DNA of 64,000 nucleotides. Source: Pseudarthrobacter oxydans (GTDB lineage Bacteria; Actinomycetota; Actinomycetes; Actinomycetales; Micrococcaceae). The stretch lies in contig NZ_CP139438.1 of NCBI RefSeq assembly GCF_034258515.1, positions 1,860,001 through 1,924,000 on the forward strand. Reading direction: 5' to 3'. Below the pieces are notes generated by a model that had not been told where the DNA came from, ran no database searches, and saw only the letters and a program-made list of their open reading frames with translations. This document shows positions 1 to 7,534 of this stretch, piece after piece (positions within the stretch are counted from its first letter, which is position 1; every line of letters begins with the position of its first letter). Made by a program: the position numbers and the translations under genes.

Positions 1-1
1 C

Positions 2-481
2 GGGCAGCCGCCGGAGAAACTGCCGGTGGTCTGCTCGCTGGACACCACTGAGCGGATCGAGCTGCACCCGGCGCACGTCCAGCAGCTGGCCGAGGCGGCC
101 GGCGCGACAGTTCCCGAGCTGGTGCTGCCCGGCCAGCCCGAAGGACAGCGCAGCACCTCGGACAACAAGCTCATCAGGCACCTGTCCGATGCCCTGCGGT
201 TCTACTTCGAATTCCACCGCCACTATGACCAGGGATATCTGGCCCATGTCCACGACTTCTTTGCCGCTGGCGTGGCCGCGGGCACCCTGGAGTTCCAGGC
301 ACTGCCCGCCACCGTCGACGTCGAGACCGGGTCTCCGCTCCTGATGGGCACCACCGTGGCGGACTTCCGGGGACTGTGGGGCATTCCGCCCAATGCCAGG
401 GTGGTGACGGCAAATCAGCCCGAAGCCGCCTTCCGGGAACTGGTGTCCGCCGTCGGGAGCATGGCCCGGCGACTGGGCTGA
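2..481 (+). CDS. Nucleoside hydrolase (IUNH family), C-terminal part
   Basis: This is the 3' end of a gene entering from the left edge; the frame is open from base 2, so no true start is present. Nucleoside hydrolases cleave ribonucleosides to base plus ribose in salvage. The visible 159 residues fit the family C-terminus: a helical stretch ending in AHVHDFFAAGVA, like the family's Y-x-HDPLAVA segment with its calcium/ribose-binding His-Asp, then VDVETGSPLLMGTTVADFRG, like the family's VETxGELTRGxTVxDxR block. The N-terminal DxDxxxDD calcium site must lie outside the window. An ECF importer cassette follows about 160 bp downstream on the same strand, suggesting import and cleavage of a nucleoside. 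Substrate preference cannot be told from this fragment. Confidence 0.75.
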   Translation, partial: GQPPEKLPVVCSLDTTERIELHPAHVQQLAEAAGATVPELVLPGQPEGQRSTSDNKLIRHLSDALRFYFEFHRHYDQGYLAHVHDFFAAGVAAGTLEFQALPATVDVETGSPLLMGTTVADFRGLWGIPPNARVVTANQPEAAFRELVSAVGSMARRLG

Positions 482-643
482 GCGCCCCCGAAACCTCGCT
501 GGGCCGCGCAAAACTGCCGCGGTAGAATGGTTCGCGTCCGGCCCGGCCACACGCCGCCGGCTGCTGCCGAGGTGACATAGGCGGCGCTCCGCCCGGCCCG
601 GGAACTCCGGGTCACCCGCGCCCCGCACCCTGAAGGAACCTCC

Positions 644-1462
644 ATGTCATCGCACTCCCTGACGTTGCCGTCCCCGGCGCCCGCCGCTGCCCGCAGGCGC
701 CGGCTGCTGGAAATCCTCGGCGCCCTGGCCATCGCCGGCACCTACGTCTACCTGGTGCTGAACCAGCCTGCAGACATCACCGGGGGACCAGGCAGCGCGT
801 CCGCCCTGATCGCCCTTTCCGGCTTCCTCGTCGGCGCCGTGCTGCTGATTGTCGCCGTCCTGCCCACGCTGCCGGCCTCCACCGTGGTGCTGATCCCCGT
901 GGCGCTGGTGCTGAACATTGTGTTGGGCCAGTTCGTAGGCAGCACCCTGGTCCCGTTCTACCTTGACACCATCGGCACGGTCCTCATCGCGGTGCTGGCC
1001 GGCCCGGCGGCAGGCGCGGCGACCGGTGCACTGAGCAGCATTGTCTGGTCCTTCTTCAATCCCACCGTGCTGCCGTTCGCCGCCGGGGCCGCACTGATCG
1101 GCTGCCTTGCCGGCCTCGCCGCCCGCCATGGAATGTTCCGCCGCTTCTACCTCGCCCCCGTGGCAGGGTTCGTCACCGGCATCATCGGCGGCGTGGTGTC
1201 CGCGCCGGTGGCGGCCTTCGTCTTTGGCGGCACGTCCGGCGTGGCCACCGGTGCCATCGTCAGTGCCTTCCGCGCCATGGGCGACACCCTCCTGGCCGCC
1301 ATCACCAAACAGGCGCTCATCTCCGACCCCATGGACAAAGCGATTGTGTTCACCGTGGTGGCCATCCTGGCGTACGCGCTTCCGCGCCGCGCGCGGCTGC
1401 AGTTCCCGTTCATCCGCCGGCACCGCGTGCTGGCCGGCAAGATGCCGGAACAGGGTTCCTGA
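644..1462 (+). CDS. ECF transporter S component (substrate-binding membrane subunit)
   Basis: The 272-residue protein is strongly hydrophobic with about six membrane segments: near 24-40, 55-75, 80-100, 105-150 (Gly/Ala-rich), 165-195 and 230-246. It ends in a basic cytoplasmic tail. The block PFYLDTIGTVLIAVLAGP followed by an Ala/Gly-rich small-residue helix is typical of S components, which bind the vitamin or nucleobase and dock on the EcfT-EcfA energizing module. The energizing genes follow directly: EcfT 8 bp downstream, then a fused EcfA. The ATG is preceded by AAGGAACC. The substrate is not readable from sequence; the upstream nucleoside hydrolase points to a nucleoside or nucleobase, but a thiamine-precursor role is also possible. 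Confidence 0.8.
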   Translation: MSSHSLTLPSPAPAAARRRRLLEILGALAIAGTYVYLVLNQPADITGGPGSASALIALSGFLVGAVLLIVAVLPTLPASTVVLIPVALVLNIVLGQFVGSTLVPFYLDTIGTVLIAVLAGPAAGAATGALSSIVWSFFNPTVLPFAAGAALIGCLAGLAARHGMFRRFYLAPVAGFVTGIIGGVVSAPVAAFVFGGTSGVATGAIVSAFRAMGDTLLAAITKQALISDPMDKAIVFTVVAILAYALPRRARLQFPFIRRHRVLAGKMPEQGS

Positions 1463-1470
1463 CCAGTCTG

Positions 1471-2214
1471 ATGCGCCTCCACCCGCTCACCTCGCTGGCA
1501 GCCGCCGGCAGTACGGCGGCCATTACGACGGCGGCAGCCAGTTTGCCGCTGTCCCTCGCCGTCGTGGCGGCGGCCGCCGTCGTGTCGGCCCGCGCGGGTA
1601 CGGCGCGCAGGATGCTCCCGGCCGCCGCGGCTGTCCTGCTCCCGCTGGGGCTGTCCCTGCTGGTCCTGCATGGGCTGTTCTTTCCCGAGGGCCGGACCGT
1701 CCTGGCGCAGTGGGGGCCGGCCCGCGTCACCGCGGAGGGGCTTTCCTTCGCCGTGGAACGGGCGGCACAGCTGGGAGCGGTAATCCTTGCGCTCCTGGTG
1801 TTCTCCTTTAGTGTCAGTGTTCCGGACCTGGTGGCGGCGTTGTCCGCACGCGGCGTCCAGGGCCGGTTCGCTTTCGTGCTGGCGTCCACCCTCACCCTGC
1901 TGCCGGCCATCACCTCCAGGGCGGAGGGGATCCGGCAGGCCCAGGAATCCCGCGGCCTGGTGATCCGGCGCGGACTCCTGCACCGCGTGGCGGCCTTCCG
2001 CCGCCAGGCGGTCCCGCTGGTCCTGTCCCTGGTCGAGGACGCCGGAACCCGTGCAGCGGCGCTGGAGTCCCGCGGCTTCAGCAACCCGGGACCCCGGACC
2101 AGCTACCGCGTTGTACCGGATTCCCGACTCCAGCGCGTGCTCCGGGTTGTCCTGCTGGTGGCCGCCGCAGCGGCGGTCGGTGCCCGGCTCTGGCTTGCCG
2201 CGGAGGGGACCTAG
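1471..2214 (+). CDS. ecfT: Energy-coupling factor transporter transmembrane protein EcfT (CbiQ family)
   Basis: The 247-residue integral membrane protein belongs to the CbiQ/EcfT family, the scaffold that couples ATP hydrolysis by EcfA to movement of the S component. Hydrophobic helices occupy about residues 5-35, 50-70, 95-115, 125-145 and 225-243. Two cytoplasmic Ala-Arg-Gly-type coupling motifs are visible: AQESRGLVIRRG near residue 155 and AAALESRGFSNPG near 195. These are the two EcfT motifs that insert into the two ATPase domains. It lies 8 bp after the S component and 3 bp before the ATPase gene, so the three form one operon. Confidence 0.85.
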   Translation: MRLHPLTSLAAAGSTAAITTAAASLPLSLAVVAAAAVVSARAGTARRMLPAAAAVLLPLGLSLLVLHGLFFPEGRTVLAQWGPARVTAEGLSFAVERAAQLGAVILALLVFSFSVSVPDLVAALSARGVQGRFAFVLASTLTLLPAITSRAEGIRQAQESRGLVIRRGLLHRVAAFRRQAVPLVLSLVEDAGTRAAALESRGFSNPGPRTSYRVVPDSRLQRVLRVVLLVAAAAAVGARLWLAAEGT

Positions 2215-2217
2215 GAC

Positions 2218-3810
2218 ATGGCTGGCGGCCGGAACGCCCTTGAAACCGCCGGACCGATACTCTCGGCCGGCATCAGGACCTTCACTTTCCATGACGACGC
2301 CGCCCCGGTCCTGCACGGGGTGGAGCTCGCCTTCGTCCCCGGAACGTTCACCGCTGTGCTTGGACCGTCGGGAAGCGGGAAATCCACCCTGGGCCGGGTG
2401 CTGGCCGGCTGGCTTCCGCCCGGAAGCGGGGGAACCCTCCATGGCTTCCTGGAGCTCGCGGGTACCCGCCTGCAGTTCGGCGGCGGCGGGGATCCACGCA
2501 TCAATCCCGCGGAATGGGGACGCCAGGTCGGGTTTGTTCCCCAGGATCCAGCCGCCGTCCTGTCCACGGTGCGGGCCACGGTGGCCGAAGAACTCGCGTT
2601 CGGCCTCGAGAACAGGGCGGTGGAGCGCGCCGCCATGAAGTCCACGGTGGAACGTACCGCCGCGCTCCTGGGACTCACGGACCTCCTGGACCATCACCCC
2701 GCCCGGCTTTCCGGCGGCCAGCTGCGCCGGCTTGCCATTGGCTGCGCCATCGTCACGGAACCTCGGGTGCTGATCATGGACGAGCCCTTCGCTTCGCTGG
2801 ACAGCGCCGGCACCGCCGGACTGGCACAGCTGGTGCGGGACCTCGTCAGGCGAGGCACCGCCGTCGTGATCCTCAGCCAGGTGGTCGATACGCCGCTCCT
2901 TGACGCCGGGACGTGGCATGTTGTGGTGGACGGCAGGGTAACGGCCAGCGGCACCCCTGCCGAACTGCATCCGGGCTCCGGCCTGCTGCCGTCGGGCATC
3001 CGGCGCCCCGGCAGCCTGCCGGAAGGAAAGGAGGCGGCGCGGCCCCGCGGAGCAGCGCGCCCGGCCGTGCCAGCCAGTGTGCCGCCTGGCACGGCACCAA
3101 CCGTCCCGGTGCTGGAACTCCGCGGCGTCTCCTTCGACTACCCGGATGGCGGGAGGAAGACCCCTCGCCGCACGCGGCCGGGAGGCGGTCCCGGCCCCGC
3201 CAGGCAACCGCGGGTGCTGCGGGACGTCAACCTGGCGGTCAACCCCGGGGAGATCGTGGCAGTGACCGGCCCCAATGGTGCAGGGAAATCAACGCTGCTG
3301 CGCCACCTCAACGGACTGCTGCGGCCCGCCTCCGGGCAAGTCCTCGTCCGTGGCTCGGACATAGCCGGGACGCCGGCCGGCGTGGTGGCCCGATCAGTGG
3401 GCCTGCTGTTCCAGCAACCCCGGGACCAGCTGTTCGAGCGGACCGTACTCCGGGAGGTGCGCTTCGGCCTGGACAGCCTCTTCCACCCCGGTGAGGCGCC
3501 GGGCCGGGCCCTCGAGGCGCTGGCCGCCGTCGGCCTGGCAGGGGCTGCCGGTGAGCACCCCGCCGAACTGCCCGCGTCCAGCCAGCGCCTCCTTGCCCTG
3601 GCCACGGTCCTTGCCCGCAAACCCGCGGTCCTGGCCCTCGACGAACCCACCGTGGCGCTCGACGGCGACGGCCTGGCCCTGCTGGACGCTGCGGTGCGTG
3701 CCGCGGCAGGGGAGGGCGCCGCCGTCGTGCTGGTCACGCATGACCTCGCCTATGCCCGGTCAATGGCACACCGCGGTGTGGAGCTCGACGGCGGCCTGCT
3801 GGCCGGGTGA
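2218..3810 (+). CDS. Fused double-domain ECF ATPase (EcfA1A2-like)
   Basis: The 530-residue protein has two ABC domains, replacing separate EcfA1 and EcfA2. Domain 1 (about 15-260) has Walker A GPSGSGKST (49-57), signature LSGGQLRRLAIG and Walker B VLIMDEPFASLD. Domain 2 (about 295-528) has Walker A GPNGAGKST, a Q-loop in LLFQQPRDQLFE and Walker B VLALDEPTVALD. A Pro/Arg-rich linker of about 60 residues with low-complexity inserts joins them. The signature of domain 2 reads ELPASSQRLLALA instead of LSGGQ, so one composite ATP site may be impaired; see findings. It probably energizes the adjacent EcfT-S pair. It ends 13 bp from the convergent fadB gene. Confidence 0.87.
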   Translation: MAGGRNALETAGPILSAGIRTFTFHDDAAPVLHGVELAFVPGTFTAVLGPSGSGKSTLGRVLAGWLPPGSGGTLHGFLELAGTRLQFGGGGDPRINPAEWGRQVGFVPQDPAAVLSTVRATVAEELAFGLENRAVERAAMKSTVERTAALLGLTDLLDHHPARLSGGQLRRLAIGCAIVTEPRVLIMDEPFASLDSAGTAGLAQLVRDLVRRGTAVVILSQVVDTPLLDAGTWHVVVDGRVTASGTPAELHPGSGLLPSGIRRPGSLPEGKEAARPRGAARPAVPASVPPGTAPTVPVLELRGVSFDYPDGGRKTPRRTRPGGGPGPARQPRVLRDVNLAVNPGEIVAVTGPNGAGKSTLLRHLNGLLRPASGQVLVRGSDIAGTPAGVVARSVGLLFQQPRDQLFERTVLREVRFGLDSLFHPGEAPGRALEALAAVGLAGAAGEHPAELPASSQRLLALATVLARKPAVLALDEPTVALDGDGLALLDAAVRAAAGEGAAVVLVTHDLAYARSMAHRGVELDGGLLAG

Positions 3811-3823
3811 TCCGGCCGGCTGA

Positions 3824-5983
3824 TCAGGCCGGGCGGGACGCCGCTCCCGGCGGCAGGAAGCGCCTGCCGTTGACGCGTTCGGAGGCACCCACCCGGTCAA
3901 GGTACGGGGTGATGCCGCCGAGGAACATGGGCCATCCGGCGCCCAGGATCATGCAGAGGTCAATGTCCTCCGGCCCTGCAACCACGCCTTCTGCGAGCAT
4001 GAGGCCGATTTCCTCCGCGAGGGCGTCCTGGGTACGCCGCAGCACCTGCTCCGCCGTGGAAGGGGAGGTGCCGAAGGACATCAGCGCCAGCGTGGACTGC
4101 GGGATTTCCTTCGAGCCGTCCGGGCCGGCCGCCCAGAGGCCCTTCACGCCGTTGTCGATGAGCTTTTGCAGGTTGGCGGATACCGTGAACCGTTCGCCGA
4201 AGGCGGCGTGGAGCGATTCCTGCACGTGCTGGGCCACGGGAAGCCCCACCATGGCGCCCAGTGTGAAGGGCGTCATCGGCAGGCCCATGGGCCGCAGGGC
4301 GTTGTCGGCCACTTCAGCCGGGGTGCCTTCGTCAAAGGCGGCCGTCACTTCACCCATCAGCCGCAGCAGGATCCGGTTAACCACGAACGCCGCGGCATCC
4401 TTGACCAGCACGGCAGTCTTTTTGAGGCCCTTGGCCAGCTCAAACGCGGTGGCGAGGACGGCGTCGTCGGTCCGCGGGGCACGGACGATTTCCAGCAGCG
4501 GCATGACGGCCACGGGGTTGAAGAAATGGAAGCCCACCACGCGCTCCGGGTGCTTCAGGTCTTCCGCCATGGCCGTGACGGACAAGGAAGAGGTGTTGGT
4601 TGCCAGGATGCAGTCCGGGGTAACGATCTCTTCCAGTTCCGCGAAGACCTGTTTCTTGACGTTGAGTTCTTCGAAGACCGCTTCGATCACAAAGTCGGCA
4701 TCCGCGAAAACCTCCTTGGACACCGAGCCCGTGACCAGTGCCTTCGTCCGGTTGGCGGCGTCCTGGCTGATGCGTGCCTTGCCCAGCAGCTTGTCCACCT
4801 CAGCATGGACATAACCCACGCCCTTGTCCACCCTGGCCTGGTCGATGTCCGTCATCACCACGGGGACCTTGAGCTGGCGGGCGAACAGCAGGGCCAGCTG
4901 GCTGGCCATCAGGCCGGCGCCAACAACTCCCACTTTTGTGACCGGGCGGGCCAGCTTGCGGTCCGGGGCCCCGGCCGGCCGCTTGGAGCGCTTCTGGACC
5001 AGGTCAAGGAACGCGTAGACGGTGGCGCGGAATTCATCGGTCTGCATGAGTCCGGCCAGCGTTTCGCATTCAAGCGCGGCGGATTCGGCCTGGGTCATGG
5101 TGCGGTTCGCCTCGAGGAGGTCCAGGACCTTTTCGGGGGCGGGCGCTGCATTGGAGGTCTTGGCCTCCACGAAGGCCCGCCCGGCCGCGACCGCACCGGC
5201 CCACCTGGCGGCAGTTTCGGGTTCGGAAGGGTCGACGGCGTTGGCTCGTTCCGGGATGACGTCGCCGGAGATGACTCCCGCCGCCCAGGCCAGGGACTGC
5301 TCCAGGAAATCGGCCGGTTCGAAGATGGCGTCGGCCATGCCGAGGCTGAATGCCTGGGGGCCGGTCAGCGTCCGGTTGTTGCTGAGCGGGTTTTCGATCA
5401 TCACCTTCACGGCGTTTTCCGGCCCGATGAGGCGGGGCAGGATGTAGACACCGCCCCAGCCCGGGACCAGTCCGAGGAAGGCTTCCGGCAATGCCAGTGC
5501 CCCGGCTCCGGTGGACACGGTGCGGTAGGTGGACTGCAGCGCGATTTCGAGGCCGCCGCCCAGGGCTGCGCCGTTGATGAAGGCGAAGCTGGGGACTCCA
5601 AGGTTGGCCAGGGTTGCGTAAACGTCGTGGCCCAGCTGCGCCATCCACAGCCCGTGCTCGCGTTCTTCGAGGTTCTTGACGGCGGAAAGGTCGGCGCCGG
5701 CCACGAGGTAGTAGGGCTTGCCCGTTATTCCGACGCCGACGATCTCACCGCGGCCGGCGCGCTCGCGAAGGCCCTCCAGCACCGTGCCGAGCTCAACCAG
5801 GGTGTTGGGTCCCAGCGTGGTGGGCTTGGCGTGGTCCAGGCCGTTGTCCAGGGTGATGAGCGCGAACGTGCCGGGGCTGGGTTTGCCCGCCGGAGCGGGC
5901 AGTTCGATGTCCTGGACGTAGGAGTGCGTGACGGTCTCGTTCGGGAACATTTCTGCAAGCTTGGTGAAATCTGCGGCGCTCAT
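3824..5983 (-). CDS. fadB: Fatty acid oxidation complex alpha subunit: enoyl-CoA hydratase / 3-hydroxyacyl-CoA dehydrogenase
   Basis: The 719-residue bifunctional enzyme performs the second and third steps of beta-oxidation. The crotonase domain (about 30-250) shows the oxyanion-hole segments YYLVAGADLSAV and INGAALGGGLEIAL. The NAD-binding dehydrogenase domain starts near residue 345 with VGVVGAGLMASQLA. The dehydrogenase signature follows, with CILATNTSSLSVTAM and the catalytic-His block VGFHFFNPVAVMPLLEIV near 480. The C-terminal 3HCDH domain carries VNRILLRLMGEV and GLPMTPFTLGAMVGLPVAQH. I start at the ATG at 5983 because it overlaps the fadA stop by ATGA; an upstream in-frame extension lies inside fadA and reads as low-complexity Arg. 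It is translationally coupled to the thiolase, forming a fadAB unit. Confidence 0.92.
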   Translation of the reverse strand: MSAADFTKLAEMFPNETVTHSYVQDIELPAPAGKPSPGTFALITLDNGLDHAKPTTLGPNTLVELGTVLEGLRERAGRGEIVGVGITGKPYYLVAGADLSAVKNLEEREHGLWMAQLGHDVYATLANLGVPSFAFINGAALGGGLEIALQSTYRTVSTGAGALALPEAFLGLVPGWGGVYILPRLIGPENAVKVMIENPLSNNRTLTGPQAFSLGMADAIFEPADFLEQSLAWAAGVISGDVIPERANAVDPSEPETAARWAGAVAAGRAFVEAKTSNAAPAPEKVLDLLEANRTMTQAESAALECETLAGLMQTDEFRATVYAFLDLVQKRSKRPAGAPDRKLARPVTKVGVVGAGLMASQLALLFARQLKVPVVMTDIDQARVDKGVGYVHAEVDKLLGKARISQDAANRTKALVTGSVSKEVFADADFVIEAVFEELNVKKQVFAELEEIVTPDCILATNTSSLSVTAMAEDLKHPERVVGFHFFNPVAVMPLLEIVRAPRTDDAVLATAFELAKGLKKTAVLVKDAAAFVVNRILLRLMGEVTAAFDEGTPAEVADNALRPMGLPMTPFTLGAMVGLPVAQHVQESLHAAFGERFTVSANLQKLIDNGVKGLWAAGPDGSKEIPQSTLALMSFGTSPSTAEQVLRRTQDALAEEIGLMLAEGVVAGPEDIDLCMILGAGWPMFLGGITPYLDRVGASERVNGRRFLPPGAASRPA

Positions 5984-7269
5984 GCGGCTCCTTCGGAAGC
6001 GGTTTCGGTGGCGGCGGAGCCCCCGGGCCGGGCTCCGCTGTTGTCTGTGTATTCCGGGTGATGCGGGTTTTCCCAGATCACGGTGGCTCCCATGCCGAGG
6101 CCGACGCACATGGTGGTGATGCCGTACCGGACGGAGTGGTCCTCCTCGAACTGCCGGGCGAGCTGGGTCATCAGCCGAACACCGGACGAGGCCAGGGGGT
6201 GGCCCACGGCGATGGCGCCGCCGTAGCGGTTGACCCGGGGGTCGTCGTCGGGAATGCCGAAATGGTCCAGGAAGCTGAGCACCTGCACGGCAAAAGCTTC
6301 GTTGATTTCAAAGAGGCCGATGTCCGCGATGGTGAGCCCGGCATTCTTCAGCGCCTTCTCGGTGGCCGGCACGGGCCCGATGCCCATGACTTCTGGTTCA
6401 ACACCGGCGTACGCGTAGCTGACCAGCCGCATTTTGACCGCCAGTCCCAGCTCTGCGGCAGCCTCGGCGGACGCCAGGACCGCTGCGGTGGCGCCGTCGT
6501 TCAGGCCTGCGGCGTTTCCGGCGGTGACGCGGCCGTGGGCCCGGAACGGGGTGCGGAGGCTGGCGAGGTCGGCCAGCGAGGTGCCTGGACGTGGCGGTTC
6601 ATCCGCGGTGTTCAGCGTCCAGCCCTGGCCGGGCTTCAGGGCCGCAACGGGAACCAGGTCCGGCTGGATGCGGCCGTTGAGGCGGGCATTCTCGAACTTG
6701 GCCTGCGAGGCGACGGCGTAGGCATCTGTTCGTTCCTTGGTGATCGCCGGGAAGCGGTCGTGCAGGTTCTCGGCCGTGTTCCCCATATTGAGCGCGGCCG
6801 GGTCCACCAGCCGCTCTGACATGAACCGCGGATTCGGGTCGGTGCCTGAGCCCATGGGGTGGTTGCCCATGTGTTCCACGCCCCCGGCCACCACAACGTC
6901 GTACGCGCCGAAGCTGATCCCTCCGGCCACGGCGGTCACCGCGGTCATGGCTCCGGCGCACATGCGGTCAACGGCAAAGCCGGGAACCGTCCTGGGCAGT
7001 CCGGCAAGCAGGGCAGCCGTCCGGCCAAGGGTGAGGCCCTGGTCTCCGGTCTGGGTGGTGGCCGCAATGGCCACTTCATCGATCCGCGCGGGCGGCAGGG
7101 ACGGATTCCGCCGCAGCAGCTCGCGGATGCACTTAACTATCAGGTCGTCAGCCCGGGTGCCGGCGTAGATGCCCTTGTCCCCGGCCCTGCCGAATGGTGT
7201 GCGGAGGCCGTCCACAAAGACGACGTCCCGGACAGTGCGCATGGATGCGCCGCTTCCCTGGTGGCTCAC
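5980..7269 (-). CDS. fadA: Acetyl-CoA acyltransferase (3-ketoacyl-CoA thiolase)
   Basis: The 429-residue thiolase catalyses the last, thiolytic step of beta-oxidation and is the beta partner of the downstream FadB. The nucleophilic Cys is in DRMCAGAMTAV (about residue 102), the active-site His in AIAVGHPLASSG (about 356) and the second Cys in TMCVGLGMGATV (about 386). All three are intact. I chose the GTG at 7269 because GAGGAG lies 6 bases upstream; the next ATG (7242, MRTVRDVVFVDG) lacks such a site, and a longer frame to 7305 would include the ribosome-binding site. A palindrome, GTTACTC-GT-GAGTAAC, lies about 75-90 bp upstream and is a candidate operator. Confidence 0.92.
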   Translation of the reverse strand: MSHQGSGASMRTVRDVVFVDGLRTPFGRAGDKGIYAGTRADDLIVKCIRELLRRNPSLPPARIDEVAIAATTQTGDQGLTLGRTAALLAGLPRTVPGFAVDRMCAGAMTAVTAVAGGISFGAYDVVVAGGVEHMGNHPMGSGTDPNPRFMSERLVDPAALNMGNTAENLHDRFPAITKERTDAYAVASQAKFENARLNGRIQPDLVPVAALKPGQGWTLNTADEPPRPGTSLADLASLRTPFRAHGRVTAGNAAGLNDGATAAVLASAEAAAELGLAVKMRLVSYAYAGVEPEVMGIGPVPATEKALKNAGLTIADIGLFEINEAFAVQVLSFLDHFGIPDDDPRVNRYGGAIAVGHPLASSGVRLMTQLARQFEEDHSVRYGITTMCVGLGMGATVIWENPHHPEYTDNSGARPGGSAATETASEGAA

Positions 7270-7343
7270 GTATAACTCCTCATCGAGACGTAGGCGCCGG
7301 TGCATGCCTTTGCTGGCAATGGCCCGGCGGCAATACGTTCGAT

Positions 7344-7359
7344 GTTACTCGTGAGTAAC
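7344..7359. promoter_or_regulatory. Palindromic operator candidate upstream of fadAB
   Basis: GTTACTC and GAGTAAC form a perfect 7-bp inverted repeat with a 2-bp spacer, in the leader of fadA. The size and shape fit a TetR-type operator, and TetR-family repressors control fatty-acid degradation genes in many actinobacteria. No regulator gene is in the window, so the binding protein is inferred only. Confidence 0.45.
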
Positions 7360-7390
7360 TTAGCCCGCAAGGTCCCCGGATTGAATGGAC

Positions 7391-7490
7391 CCTCTCTCAC
7401 TTAATGCCCATTTTTGGCCAACGTCCTATCACTCTCTTCAAGAAAGTGAGAGAGCGTTGGCGGTTTTCACGCATCAAGTGAGAGAGCGTC
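7391..7490. repeat. Intergenic palindromic repeat cluster (AAGTGAGAGAGCG units)
   Basis: CTCTCTCACTT (7392-7402) is inverted against two direct copies of AAGTGAGAGAGCG (7444-7456 and 7476-7488). CCAACG (7418-7423) and CGTTGG (7455-7460) form an outer stem around the middle copy. The unit lies between the divergently placed 5' end of fadA and the 3' end of the RNase D gene. It resembles a REP/BIME-like element rather than a simple terminator: there is no T-run after the stems. Whether it is repeated elsewhere in the genome cannot be seen here. Confidence 0.5.
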
Positions 7491-7534
7491 TGGGGAATCG
7501 GTTTGGGAGCCGGTGGCGGTGCAGACGGCTGCGC

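Noticed and set aside
482..643. Possible vitamin riboswitch before the ECF S component gene
   Set aside because: The 160-base leader is GC-rich and can fold, but I see no TPP, cobalamin, FMN or preQ1 core blocks.
1147..3207. A 686-codon minus-strand frame across the ECF genes
   Set aside because: Antisense shadow of ecfT and ecfA, which have intact Walker and EcfT motifs; the product is Arg/Gly-rich and non-conserved.
3811..3823. Terminator between ecfA and fadB
   Set aside because: CCGGCC...GGCCGG near 3813-3834 is only a short stem partly inside coding DNA; not strong enough to call.
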